Source: Clostridium sp. (GTDB lineage Bacteria > Bacillota > Clostridia > Clostridiales > Clostridiaceae). Taken from it: a stretch of 64,000 nt of DNA. Location of the stretch: the NCBI GenBank assembly GCA_022773025.1, contig JALEZF010000006.1, forward strand, positions 1-64,000, written 5' to 3'. A program made the translations under genes and the position numbers. Below the pieces are notes generated by a model. The model searched no databases. It saw nothing but the letters and a program-made list of their open reading frames with translations, and was not told the origin of the DNA. Positions 8,117 through 17,104 of the stretch are shown here, in pieces; position 1 is the first letter of the stretch; each line of letters begins with the position of its first letter.

Positions 8117-9067
8117 ATGAAAGTTATTATTACAGATTGTGATCATGAAAATATAGATATCGAAAAGAAAGTATTTCGTGATGCAGGAATGGAAGTTGAA
8201 TTAAAACATGCAAGGACTGAAGAGGAAGTTATAGAGCAATGTAAGGGTGGAGAAATATTCATAGTACAATATGCCAAAATCACTGAAAAAGTTATGGAGG
8301 CTATTCCAGAATTAAAATATGTTGTGAGATATGGAGTAGGTGTAGATACAGTAGATGTAGAAGCTGCAACTAGACATGGAATTCAAGTTGGTAACGTTCC
8401 AGACTATGGAATGAATGAAGTTGCTGACCACGCCATTGCACTTTTATTAACATTAAAGCGTAAAATTGTACAAATGAATGATTTTACTAAATCTCAAAGA
8501 TGGGATTATACAAAATCAATCCCAATACACAGATTTAGTGAAGAGACAGTTGGAGTTGTAGGACTTGGACGTATTGGAAGATGCTTTGCAAAGAGAGCAA
8601 ATGCACTTGGCTTTAAAGTTATCGGATATGATCCATATTTTCAGGCTACTCCAGAAGCAAGATATATAACACCAGTAAGTTTTGAAGAGTTAGTTGAAAA
8701 ATCAGATGCTATTTCACTTCACTGTCCTGCAGATGGAAATCAAAATTTATTCAATGCAGATACATTTAAGAAGATGAAAAATGATGCGGTAATCATCAAT
8801 GTTGCTCGTGGTGGCATTATAAACGAGGATGATTTAAACGAAGCTTTAAAAAATGGGGAAATTGCTGGAGCAGGTATAGACTGTATGAAGAAGGAGCCAA
8901 TGCCTTTTGATGCTCCTATATTTAAGAATGAAAATCTAATTGTTACACCACATATGGCATGGTATTCAGAAGAGGCAGCTTTAGAGCTTAAGAGAAAAGT
9001 TGCAGAAGAATCTGTAAGATTTGCAAAAGGTGAAGCGATACATTACCCAGTAAATCATCTTAAATAA
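8117..9067 (+). CDS. NAD-dependent D-2-hydroxyacid dehydrogenase (SerA-like)
   Basis: This 316-residue enzyme has the split catalytic domain RYGVGVDTVD near residue 74, a Rossmann domain with VGLGRIGR near 147, VARGGIINEDDLNEAL near 230, and the catalytic histidine in TPHMAWYS. The usual DVF..EP catalytic glutamate region reads IDCMKKEP. It is shorter than phosphoglycerate dehydrogenases with ACT domains, and the serine pathway is not otherwise present here. It may reduce or oxidise a sugar acid in the uronate route. No standard KduI-KduD-KdgK-KdgA scheme needs it, so its step is unknown. Confidence 0.8.
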   Translation: MKVIITDCDHENIDIEKKVFRDAGMEVELKHARTEEEVIEQCKGGEIFIVQYAKITEKVMEAIPELKYVVRYGVGVDTVDVEAATRHGIQVGNVPDYGMNEVADHAIALLLTLKRKIVQMNDFTKSQRWDYTKSIPIHRFSEETVGVVGLGRIGRCFAKRANALGFKVIGYDPYFQATPEARYITPVSFEELVEKSDAISLHCPADGNQNLFNADTFKKMKNDAVIINVARGGIINEDDLNEALKNGEIAGAGIDCMKKEPMPFDAPIFKNENLIVTPHMAWYSEEAALELKRKVAEESVRFAKGEAIHYPVNHLK

Positions 9068-9086
9068 AGGAAAAGAGGTAAGGAAT

Positions 9087-10055
9087 ATGAATGATATTTT
9101 GAAACGAATTTCCGATATAGGAATTGTTCCAGTTATCAAGCTGGATGATGCTAAGAATGCTGCACCATTAGCAAGGGCTCTTTGCAGAGGTGGACTTCCT
9201 TGTGCAGAAGTTACCTTTCGTACAGATGCATGTGTAGAGTCCATAAAACTTATGAAGAAAGAATGTCCAGATATGATAGTAGGGGCAGGTACAGTTCTTA
9301 CAACAAAACAAGTAGATGAAGCCATTGAAGCTGGTGCAGAATTTATTGTAAGTCCTGGTTTAAATCCAGATGTTGTGAAATACTGCGTTGATAAGGGCAT
9401 CACCATAACACCAGGTTGTTCAAATCCTTCTGATATTGAACAAGCTATAAAATACGGCTTAGATGTGGTGAAGTTCTTTCCAGCAGAAGCAGCTGGTGGA
9501 TTAAAGATGATAAAGAGCATGGCAGCTCCATACGGAAATATAAAATTCTTCCCTACAGGAGGAATAAATGCAGATAATATTACAGAATACCTTAGTTATA
9601 ACCGTGTTATCTGTTGCGGTGGAACATGGATGGTTCCATCAGACTTAATAGAACAAGGAAATTTTGATGGAATCGAAGCTTTAACAAGAGAAGCGGTAGA
9701 GAACATGTTTGGATTTAAGATTGCCCACGTTGGTATCAATTGTGACACACCAGAAGAGGCACATGGAGTTGCAGACTCTTTTGAGAGCATCTTTGGATTC
9801 TCTCAAAATGAAAATCCAAGTTCTATATTTGGAGCAACAAGTGTAGAAATCATGAAGATGCCTTTTTTAGGCAAACATGGTCATATTGCAATTGTTACGA
9901 ATTTTGTAGAGCGTGCAGTAAAACATTTAGAATCTAAAGGTGTTAAATTTAATGAAGAAAGTGCTGTGTACAGACCAGATGGATCTATGCAGGCCATTTA
10001 TTTGAAAAATGAAATCGGTGGTTTTGCCGTGCACTTAGTTCGTAAGCCACAATAA
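9087..10055 (+). CDS. eda: KDPG aldolase fused to a VOC (glyoxalase-fold) domain
   Basis: Residues 1 to about 210 form a class I KDPG/KHG aldolase. The glutamate in AEVTFRT near residue 40 and the Schiff-base lysine in VVKFFPAEA near 129 are visible. Residues from about 214 to 322 form an extra VOC-type domain (IAHVGINCDTPEEA to FAVHLVRK). The aldolase splits 2-keto-3-deoxy-6-phosphogluconate into pyruvate and glyceraldehyde 3-phosphate, after KdgK has phosphorylated KDG. Such fusions occur in Firmicutes; the role of the second domain is not established from the sequence. Confidence 0.85.
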   Translation: MNDILKRISDIGIVPVIKLDDAKNAAPLARALCRGGLPCAEVTFRTDACVESIKLMKKECPDMIVGAGTVLTTKQVDEAIEAGAEFIVSPGLNPDVVKYCVDKGITITPGCSNPSDIEQAIKYGLDVVKFFPAEAAGGLKMIKSMAAPYGNIKFFPTGGINADNITEYLSYNRVICCGGTWMVPSDLIEQGNFDGIEALTREAVENMFGFKIAHVGINCDTPEEAHGVADSFESIFGFSQNENPSSIFGATSVEIMKMPFLGKHGHIAIVTNFVERAVKHLESKGVKFNEESAVYRPDGSMQAIYLKNEIGGFAVHLVRKPQ

Positions 10056-10083
10056 ATTAGAAGTTATAGAAGGGGTAGTTTAG

Positions 10084-11025
10084 ATGGGGAAAACAATTTT
10101 GTTCGGAGAACCTATGGCACTTTTAATTGCTGACAGTACAGGACTTCTTGAAGATGTAGAACATTTTACAAGATCTTTATCTGGAGCAGAGGTGAATGTA
10201 TCTATAGGACTTTCTCGACTTGGTCATGAGGTCAGTTATATGACACGTCTAGGGGATGACCCATTTGGACGTTATATCGAAAAGAAACTAAAGGAAGATA
10301 ATATAGGTACGGAATTTGTAACCTATGATCCTGTATATCGCACAGGTATTCAGCTGAAAAATAGAGTTACAGATGGCAGTGATCCTTATGCACCATATTA
10401 TAGAAAAGGTTCTGCTGCTTCACATATAACTACAGCAGAGATTGATATGATTGACTTCCCAGATATTGATCATGTTCATGTTACAGGAATTCCACCAGCA
10501 CTTTCGAAGACAAGTCGTGCTGCAACATATCGTCTTATGGAACGTGCAAAAGAAAATAATGTATTTTTAACTTTTGATCCTAATCTTCGTCCTGCATTAT
10601 GGGAAAGCGAAGAAGTCATGATTGAAGTAATAAATGATCTAGCATCAAAAGCAGACATAATACTTCCTGGAATTGAGGAATGTAAGATATTAGTTGGATC
10701 AGAAGATTTTAATACTATTGCTGATTTCTATAAAAAGAAAGGGATTAAGACAATAGTTATTAAAAATGGAGCTAATGGAGCATATGTTTGTGATGGCGAT
10801 GAAAGCTATACAGTAGAAGGCTTCAAAGTAGAAGAAGTTGTAGATACTGTAGGTGCCGGTGACGGATTTGCCGTTGGTATAATAAGTGGACGTCTTGAAG
10901 GACTATCACTTAAAGAAATGGTAAGACGAGGCAATGCTATTGGAGCAATTCAAGTTACCAATATCAGTGATAATGCGGGATTGCCAACTCATGAAGAGCT
11001 AGAAGCATTTATAAAAGCTCATTAA
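10084..11025 (+). CDS. kdgK: 2-keto-3-deoxygluconate kinase (PfkB family)
   Basis: This 313-residue ribokinase-fold sugar kinase opens with GEPMALLIAD. It contains GAEVNVSIGLSRLG near residue 35 and the catalytic DTVGAGDGFAVG near 253, where the second aspartate acts as base. Its position right after the KDPG aldolase gene supports KDG as substrate. It is the last gene of the unit; a terminator follows at 11091. Confidence 0.87.
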   Translation: MGKTILFGEPMALLIADSTGLLEDVEHFTRSLSGAEVNVSIGLSRLGHEVSYMTRLGDDPFGRYIEKKLKEDNIGTEFVTYDPVYRTGIQLKNRVTDGSDPYAPYYRKGSAASHITTAEIDMIDFPDIDHVHVTGIPPALSKTSRAATYRLMERAKENNVFLTFDPNLRPALWESEEVMIEVINDLASKADIILPGIEECKILVGSEDFNTIADFYKKKGIKTIVIKNGANGAYVCDGDESYTVEGFKVEEVVDTVGAGDGFAVGIISGRLEGLSLKEMVRRGNAIGAIQVTNISDNAGLPTHEELEAFIKAH

Positions 11026-11090
11026 TCCTTATTAGTAGAGTAAAAGATACTTAAGTCAACATTACAAATTAAAAGGTCATTAAATCCTCA

Positions 11091-11124
11091 AAATCACTCT
11101 GATAATAGATCAGGGTGATTTTTT
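11091..11124 (+). terminator. Terminator of the uronate enzyme unit
   Basis: AATCAC and CTG pair with CAG and GTGATT across a short loop, followed by six T. It closes the operon ending with kdgK and isolates the ROK regulator. Confidence 0.85.
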
Positions 11125-11192
11125 ATTGCATAATGGATAAAATTACTATATACTTTTATTTAGGGTAAATAAAAGTTTGAAAGGAGAAAGAA

Positions 11193-12185
11193 ATGGCTTA
11201 TACTTCAGATGATGTTAAAAAATTAAATGCATCATTATTGCTTAAAAGTATGTTTAAGCTTAAGAATGCCACCATGAAAGAGATAATTGATGATACATTA
11301 TTATCCCAATCGACGGTTAGAAATATTTTAATTGAATTGGAAGAAAATAATTCAATTATTAAGGTGGGAAGTGATGAATCAAGTGGTGGGAGATGTCCTA
11401 ATCGATATTCTTTTAATAAGGAAAACTATAATTTAATGATGATATATATTCATATGAATAGTGTAGATATAATGATTACAGACATTTTTTATGAGGTTAA
11501 ATATGAAAGAAATACTAAATTTATAAGAGAAGAAGAATTGATTTATATAATAGAAAAATTGATTCAGGATCATAAGGTGAAATGTTTAAGTGTTGCTGTT
11601 CAGGGAATAGTTAGAGGATATACATATACTACTGATGAAACAGGTAAATTCACTGAAGAGGACATAGTAAAGAAGATTGAAAGTCACGTTTCAATACCGG
11701 TAATTTTAGAAAATGATGTTAAGGCTATGATGATTGGCTATGAATCGAGTAAAGAAAATAATTTAGATAATGTGGCGTACCTATTTCTAAGTCATATAGG
11801 AATGGGAAGTGCTTTTATGATAAATTCTAAAGTTATAAAGGGTAAGAATAATTATGCAGGTGAAATAGGACTTATTCCTTTCAAAGGGAAGAGTATTAAT
11901 AGTTGGCTTAAGAGAGAACTAACAAAAGAAGAGTATGTAGAACTTTTATCGCAGATCTTAATTACTGTAAGCAGTTTCTCAGATCCTGAACTTATAGTAA
12001 TTACAGGGGATAGATCTTATGAAATATATCATAAAGAAATTATGAAACAGTGTAATGAGTATTTGAATAAAAAGTATCACTTAAATGTGGAGTATAGGCA
12101 TGAAAATTTTAATGATGCCTTTAAAGGACTTCATCATTTAGGTGTTATGTATTTATTAGAGGAAGGAGTTAAGTATGGAAAGTAG
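11193..12185 (+). CDS. ROK-family transcriptional regulator
   Basis: This 330-residue protein has a winged helix-turn-helix at about residues 8-60 (KEIIDDTLLSQSTVRNILIELEE) followed by a ROK/NagC-like sugar-sensing domain (ENDVKAMMIGYE, NYAGEIGLIPF). The CxCGxxGC zinc site of sugar-kinase ROK members is absent, as in many regulators. Its 3' end overlaps the following MFS gene by 11 bases, so the two were one operon and it probably controlled that transporter, now decayed. Confidence 0.82.
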   Translation: MAYTSDDVKKLNASLLLKSMFKLKNATMKEIIDDTLLSQSTVRNILIELEENNSIIKVGSDESSGGRCPNRYSFNKENYNLMMIYIHMNSVDIMITDIFYEVKYERNTKFIREEELIYIIEKLIQDHKVKCLSVAVQGIVRGYTYTTDETGKFTEEDIVKKIESHVSIPVILENDVKAMMIGYESSKENNLDNVAYLFLSHIGMGSAFMINSKVIKGKNNYAGEIGLIPFKGKSINSWLKRELTKEEYVELLSQILITVSSFSDPELIVITGDRSYEIYHKEIMKQCNEYLNKKYHLNVEYRHENFNDAFKGLHHLGVMYLLEEGVKYGK

Positions 12186-12950
12186 AGTTTCATATAAATC
12201 TACTATATACGCTTGCTATCTAGGTAATTTTGTTCAATCAATAGTAATCAATTTAATTCCAATTTTATTTGTTACCATCATGGTGATTTATGATTTAAAT
12301 ATAGCATCACTTGGAGTGTTGGCGGCAGTTAATTTTATCACTCAAGTTTTAGCAGATGTGCTTTTGAGTAAATCTGTAGACAAATATGGGTTTAGAAAAT
12401 TTGTAGTTATTGCGCCAATAATTGCTTTAATGGGGTTTGTTATTTTTCTATTATCACCTCAAATATTCCCAAAAGATCCTATGAAGGACTTTCTAATAGG
12501 GACAATAGTATTTTCCTGCTCAGGAGGAATGCTTGAACTACTTTTAAGTCCTATAATAAATGCCATTCCATGGATGAAAAAATGCAAGCTATGAATGTGC
12601 TTCATTCTTTTTATGCATGGGGTCAGCTTTGTGTAATTATAGTTACAAATTTATTGCTTAAGTTGTTTGGTACATCCTATTGGTAGTGGATTGTTTTGTT
12701 TTGGTGTATATTTCCGCTAGTTAGTTAAATTTTATTTTTCAAAGTGCCATTAGTTGAAGTAATCGGAGAAGAACATTAAATGCCTAATAAAGACATTGCT
12801 AAGGGTAAATATTTTATTCTAGGTATAAATAGTATTTTTACAAAATTAACTATAGGGCAGATAGGACTACGTGAAGGAATGATGGCAGGAATTATATTTC
12901 CAATATCAGCATTTTTTACATTAAGGCAAATTATAAAATTTAAAATATAA
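12175..12950 (+). pseudogene. MFS transporter, broken by frameshift, stops and deletion
   Basis: The first 139 codons encode the first four helices of a sugar-type MFS permease (KSVDKYGFRKFVV is the loop 2-3 motif). After INAIP near 12570 the frame shifts. The normal continuation DEKMQAMNVLHSFYAWGQL is read in another frame and ends at a TAG after SYW. Further pieces (KVPLVEVIGEEH, then GIINSIF-like and GLREGMMAGIIFP) follow with more stops, and the middle of the protein is missing. It starts at an ATG with a GGAAGGAG ribosome site inside the regulator gene. Confidence 0.85.
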
Positions 12951-13265
12951 ATTTTATAATTCTAATAGTGCTTATATATTTTAATTTGAAAAGTGCTTAG
13001 AATAGCGTCATAGGGTGATACTTAGCGCAATATTTTGAGCACTGATAAAATAAATGAAAATTATGTTTATGATTTGACTAGTACAAATAAATATGATACA
13101 TTTGTAAATATGTTGGAAAATAGAAAATGCATTGGGAATGCAATAGATCTATTAAAGCAGATATATTGCATTCTATAATTTACAAAAGATACAGAAACAC
13201 GTAGTGAGTGTAGATGTATCTTTTTGTTTATAATCTATAATATAAGAAGAGGAGATACTTATTTT
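12951..13265 (+). other. Gene-poor stretch with a decayed coding remnant and a terminator
   Basis: From about 13044 to 13178 one frame reads 44 codons (DKINENYVYDLTSTNKYDTF..., ending IYCIL) with no start or ribosome site. It looks like the tail of a lost gene, which I do not recognise. A terminator follows at 13184. No other signal was seen before the ribosome site AAGAGGAG of the arginase-like gene. Confidence 0.4.
13184..13226 (+). terminator. Terminator after the decayed remnant
   Basis: AAAAGATAC (13184-13192) pairs with GTATCTTTT, with an inner ACAC/GTGT stem, followed by more T. It shows that a transcribed gene once ended here. Confidence 0.75.
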
Positions 13266-14024
13266 ATGAAAGATAAGGTTGTTTTATTTGACTTTGATGG
13301 TGTTTACAAAACTCAAGATTTTTATAGAGATCATTATCACCAATGAATTTCAACAGATGATTTAACTGGGACAAACTCCTATTGTGATATTTGTGCACAG
13401 AGATGTCTAAAGGAAAGGCTAAAAGATATAGTGGAACCTAAACTTACCTTTATAGGTTCTGGTAATTATCATTATGTAAGTTTATTTCTTACAGAAAAAG
13501 TTCAGGAAGATTTCACTCTAGTACTTTTTGATAATCACAGTGATGCTAAGGTACCTATGTTTGAAGAACTTCTTTCCTGTGGAGGATGGGTTAGAACTGC
13601 ACTTTTAACAGAGCCTCATCTAAAGCAGATAATATTAGTTGGTATAAATGAACATTCAATAAGTACTATAGATAGGCATATAAGAGATGATATAATGACA
13701 TTTCCTTATAGTATAATATGCGAAAAAGATAACTGGAATATTAGTTTGGCAAAAGTGATTAAGTATCCAGTATATATATCCGTTGATAAGGATGTGTTTA
13801 GTAAGAACATTGCAGCTACCAATTGGGATCAAGGAGATATGACTATGAAGGATTTTCTAAAAGCTTTTGAAGCAATAGCAAATGTAGCAAAAATAATAGG
13901 TATGGATGTATGTGGGGAATATAGCATAGATTATAGGATGCCTAATTTATTTGCAGAAGCTAATCTGAAAAACAATGTAATAAATAAAAAGTTGATGAAT
14001 CTTGGAAATGAAGTGATAGAATAA
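13266..14024 (+). pseudogene. Arginase-fold (ureohydrolase) family protein with in-frame TGA
   Basis: The ATG at 13266 follows AAGAGGAG. The frame stays open except for a TGA at codon 27 (13344-13346). Both sides are clearly one protein: MKDKVVLFDFDGVYK, then TDDLTGTNSYCD, FIGSGNYHY, the metal-binding DNHSD (D-x-H-x-D), LLSCGGWV and the second metal motif SVDKDVFS...NWDQGD. From memory of relatives the stopped position is usually tryptophan (TGG), so this is most likely a nonsense mutation. A GTG at 13431 would give a shorter protein that still contains the metal ligands. The substrate is unknown. Confidence 0.75.
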
Positions 14025-14063
14025 ATGTAAATAATTTAATTTTAATAAGAGTGGAGGGTTAAC

Positions 14064-15293
14064 ATGTTTGGAGTAGCACTAGAAGGTGGAGGTGCAAAAG
14101 GAGCATATCATATAGGAGCAGTGAAAGCGCTTATAGAAAATGGATATAAGATTGATGGAGTAGTAGGAACATCTATCGGTGCTTTTAATGCAGCACTTAT
14201 AGCTCAAAATGATTTTGAAAAAGCCTATGAGCTTTGGAGTGACATGCAGCCATCTACCTTATTTAATATAGAAGATAACCAAATGGAAGTTATAAACAAA
14301 AGTGGTTTTACAAAGGAATCACTTAGGTACTTATCAGAAAAGGCTAAAGAAATCATAATGAATAGAGGAATAGATACCAGCAAATTAAGAAACGTGGTGG
14401 ACACCATGGTTTTTGAAGAAGAAATCAGAAAATCAGAAGTGGACTTTGGGATGGTTACAGTATCAATTTCAGACTTAACTCCTTTAGAGATACTAAAAGA
14501 TGATATTCCAAAGGGCAAACTTAATGACTATATAATGGCTAGTGCAAATCTACCTTTATTTAAATCTCAACCTATAGACAATAAATATTATATTGATGGT
14601 GGAATTTATAATAATTGCCCAATAAACCTCCTTGCAGATAAGGGTTACACTGATGTTGTTGCTGTAAGAACCTCTCAAAAGGAAAAGCTTCAAAGTGTTA
14701 AATGTGGGAATTGCAATGTGGTAAATATAATTCCATCAGAAGATTTAGGCGGAACATTAATTTTTGACAATGATCTTATAAGAAGAAATATAAACCTAGG
14801 TTATTATGATACTATTAGATTTATAAAGTGTCTTAAAGGAAAAAAATATTATATAGAACCAGCTGATGAAAAAATATTTTTTCATATAATAAATACCATA
14901 CCTGATGAGATTATCTTTAATATAGGAAAGATATTTAAGCTTACGGACATGAATAGCAAGAGGATGCTTTTTGAAGAAATAGTTCCTATTATAGCTGATC
15001 TTCTAAAACTCCCAAAGACCGCTACTTATGAAGATATATTTATAGAGCTTATGGAAGTCATAGCATTAGAGAGAAATGTGGAAAAATTCAAGATATATAC
15101 TATAAATTCTTTTATAGATGCTATAGAAAGCTCTATGCCAAGAGAAGATAAAGAAAAGCGAAAGCATAGGAATATACTTAATCTAAAAAGGCTTGCCACA
15201 GAAATTTTAGGGACTAATATGCTTGATGAGGTAGCCTATGTAATCTTTGATACACTTCCATTAGAACTACTTAAAATTGAAGAAGATTTGTAA
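14064..15293 (+). CDS. Patatin-like phospholipase
   Basis: This 409-residue protein has the patatin set: glycine-rich oxyanion loop GGGAKGAYHIG at residues 8-18, nucleophile elbow GTSIG near 35-39, and catalytic aspartate in DGGIYNNCP near 178. The C-terminal 200 residues are helical and unassigned. It is predicted to be a cytosolic lipid acyl hydrolase. The ribosome site GGAGGG sits before the ATG at 14064. It stands alone between the arginase-like gene and a strong terminator. Confidence 0.88.
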   Translation: MFGVALEGGGAKGAYHIGAVKALIENGYKIDGVVGTSIGAFNAALIAQNDFEKAYELWSDMQPSTLFNIEDNQMEVINKSGFTKESLRYLSEKAKEIIMNRGIDTSKLRNVVDTMVFEEEIRKSEVDFGMVTVSISDLTPLEILKDDIPKGKLNDYIMASANLPLFKSQPIDNKYYIDGGIYNNCPINLLADKGYTDVVAVRTSQKEKLQSVKCGNCNVVNIIPSEDLGGTLIFDNDLIRRNINLGYYDTIRFIKCLKGKKYYIEPADEKIFFHIINTIPDEIIFNIGKIFKLTDMNSKRMLFEEIVPIIADLLKLPKTATYEDIFIELMEVIALERNVEKFKIYTINSFIDAIESSMPREDKEKRKHRNILNLKRLATEILGTNMLDEVAYVIFDTLPLELLKIEEDL

Positions 15294-15300
15294 AATATTG

Positions 15301-15354
15301 AAAAGAGAATGTATCTAGATTTGTGTAAATCAAACCTACTACATTCTCTTTTTT
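15301..15354. terminator. Terminator after the patatin gene, possibly bidirectional
   Basis: AAAAGAGAATGTA pairs with TACATTCTCTTTT and both flanks are A/T runs. It lies between convergent genes, the patatin gene (plus) and the helicase remnant (minus). Confidence 0.85.
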
Positions 15355-15493
15355 AATTTAAGTAACCTCTTATTAAAGTATTTATATCATTTATAGAGTC
15401 TTGATTACTCTTCTTTCGATTCACTTAATAACATTATAACCTAAAAATTATCTTTATAACATATATAATTAAGTGCAAAAGAGTTATATACCA

Positions 15494-16168
15494 CTAGATC
15501 TCACGTCTTGGAATGGTGAAGTCAAGAGCTTTTTCTATATCGTAAAGGAGACCTTCATCTTTAGGTGCTATGAACATGCAGGTGTAGCCATCTTCACCAG
15601 CTCTTCCAGTTCTGCCGATTCTATGAATGTAGCTTTCAGGAGTTTCTGGACAATCGTAATTGTATATATGAGTGACACCAGAAATGTCGATACCTCTAGC
15701 AGCCACGTCGGTAGCTATAAGATATTGAATGTCAGCGTTTCTAAAAGCTTTCATTATACGTTCTCTTTTAGCTTGAGGAACATCGCTATGAATTTTTTCA
15801 CAACTAAAGCCTTTGCGTCCCATAGCCATTTCTAAAGCATCAGCTCTTCTTTTAGTCCTGCAAAAGATAATTGCCATAAAAGGATTATCCTCATTTAAAA
15901 CATTAGCCAAAGCATCTTGCTTCCATCTATCAGTAGTAACAACAACCTCTTGCTTTATCTTTTCAACAGCAATAGTGGGAGATTTTATATTGATTACTAC
16001 AGGGTCTACCATATATCTATAAGCTAACTTTTTAACATCAGAGCCCATAGTTGCATAAAAACAAAGGGTTTGATGTTTTTTAGATGTGACTTTCATTATC
16101 TTGTCGATTCCATTTCTATTTAATATCTCAATAAGATTTTCGTTTATTCCAAGTGATTTAAAGTTCAT
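15494..16168 (-). pseudogene. DEAD-box RNA helicase lacking its ATPase half
   Basis: The 224-codon frame begins with a helicase N-terminus (FKSLGINENLIEILNRNGI). It then jumps, in frame, to the end of domain 1 (LCFYATM in place of the usual SAT motif III). Motifs I, Ia and DEAD are all missing, an apparent loss of about 150 codons. Domain 2 is complete: IIFCRTKRRAD, ATDVAARGIDI and YIHRIGRTGRAG. Without Walker A and DEAD it cannot hydrolyse ATP, so it is probably a pseudogene despite an open frame and a good ribosome site. Confidence 0.85.
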
Positions 16169-16192
16169 AGTTCATATCCTTTCAAATAAAAT

Positions 16193-16226
16193 AGAGCTTT
16201 ACATCATGTAGCGATAATAAAGCTCT
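16193..16226 (-). repeat. Inverted repeat in the helicase leader
   Basis: AGAGCTTT (16193-16200) and AAAGCTCT (16219-16226) form an eight-base stem with an 18-base loop. On the minus strand it is followed by ATTTTATTT and then the helicase ribosome site. It could be a weak attenuator; there is no further evidence. Confidence 0.35.
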
Positions 16227-16367
16227 AAAATTACTTCTATTATGTACTATCATTAGGTAATCATAACATTTAGGGGGGAGGGAGTCAATGGGGATGGATT
16301 ATATGAGCCTATAGATGAATAATAAATCTAATTTTGCTTACAATATTTTTGAGGTGAATTTGTAATT

Positions 16368-16979
16368 ATGTATAAAAGAAAAAAATATAAAAAAGTAAAG
16401 TTAGAAATTATATGTATTTTAGGTGCAATATTATTAGCTTCTGGATTAATGCAAGAGGTGGCTAAATTGATGGTCAAGTTGGCATAAGTTGTTCTAGTAT
16501 ACGGAACAATATTTTTGGGTATTAAGCAATTATATAAATGGATAAAATACAGTAATAGGGAGTATAGTAGTGAGGAAATAGAATGTAGAATTGGAAATAT
16601 GACTCCTAGAGAATTTGAGATATTTTGTGGTAATTTATTTAGAGAATTAGGATACAAATGCAAAGTAACATCAGAAAGTATTGATGGAGGTAAGGATGTT
16701 ATACTAGAAGATGAATATGGTGAAATAATTTATGTTGAATGTAAACATTATAAAAAGGAAAATTTGGTTAATAGAGAAGTGCTTCAAAAGTTGGTTGGAG
16801 CTTCTGTAGGTGATGGAATAAATAAGGCTATTATTATAACAACCAGTGACTATACGGCAAGAGCTTATGAATATGCCCTTAATGTAAAATGGTTAGAACT
16901 ATGGACAATGAAAGATTTGATTAAGGCTATGGGTAAGATAAAAAAGCAAGGATTTGTATTATATAAATTGGAAGGATAG
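16368..16979 (+). pseudogene. Membrane-anchored Mrr-like restriction endonuclease with in-frame TAA
   Basis: One reading frame runs from an ATG at 16368 to 16979, interrupted only by a TAA at codon 40 (16485-16487). Before the stop lies a basic start and one hydrophobic helix (ICILGAILLASGL). After it come a second helix (VVLVYGTIFLGI) and an Mrr_cat domain: MTPREFEIFCGNLFRELGY, then DGGKDVIL and VECKHY, which supply the D...ExK nuclease residues. Two N-terminal helices before an Mrr domain are a common design. A downstream TTG could still start the nuclease part, but with no good ribosome site. Confidence 0.75.
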
Positions 16980-17104
16980 AGTTTTTTGCTTGTAATCCAT
17001 CAAAAATGTAAAAATATATAAATAAAATTCAACAATTCAACCTATATTTTACATATTTGTGTTAAAATATTTATATAATTATGTAATATTTAAGGGGAAT
17101 TGTT

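Noticed and set aside
13344..13346. Selenocysteine at the in-frame TGA of the arginase-like gene
   Set aside because: No stem-loop of SECIS type is visible just after the codon, and the family position looks like tryptophan. A nonsense mutation is simpler.
15473..15835. Plus-strand frame opposite the helicase remnant
   Set aside because: It is low-complexity and antisense to clear helicase motifs.
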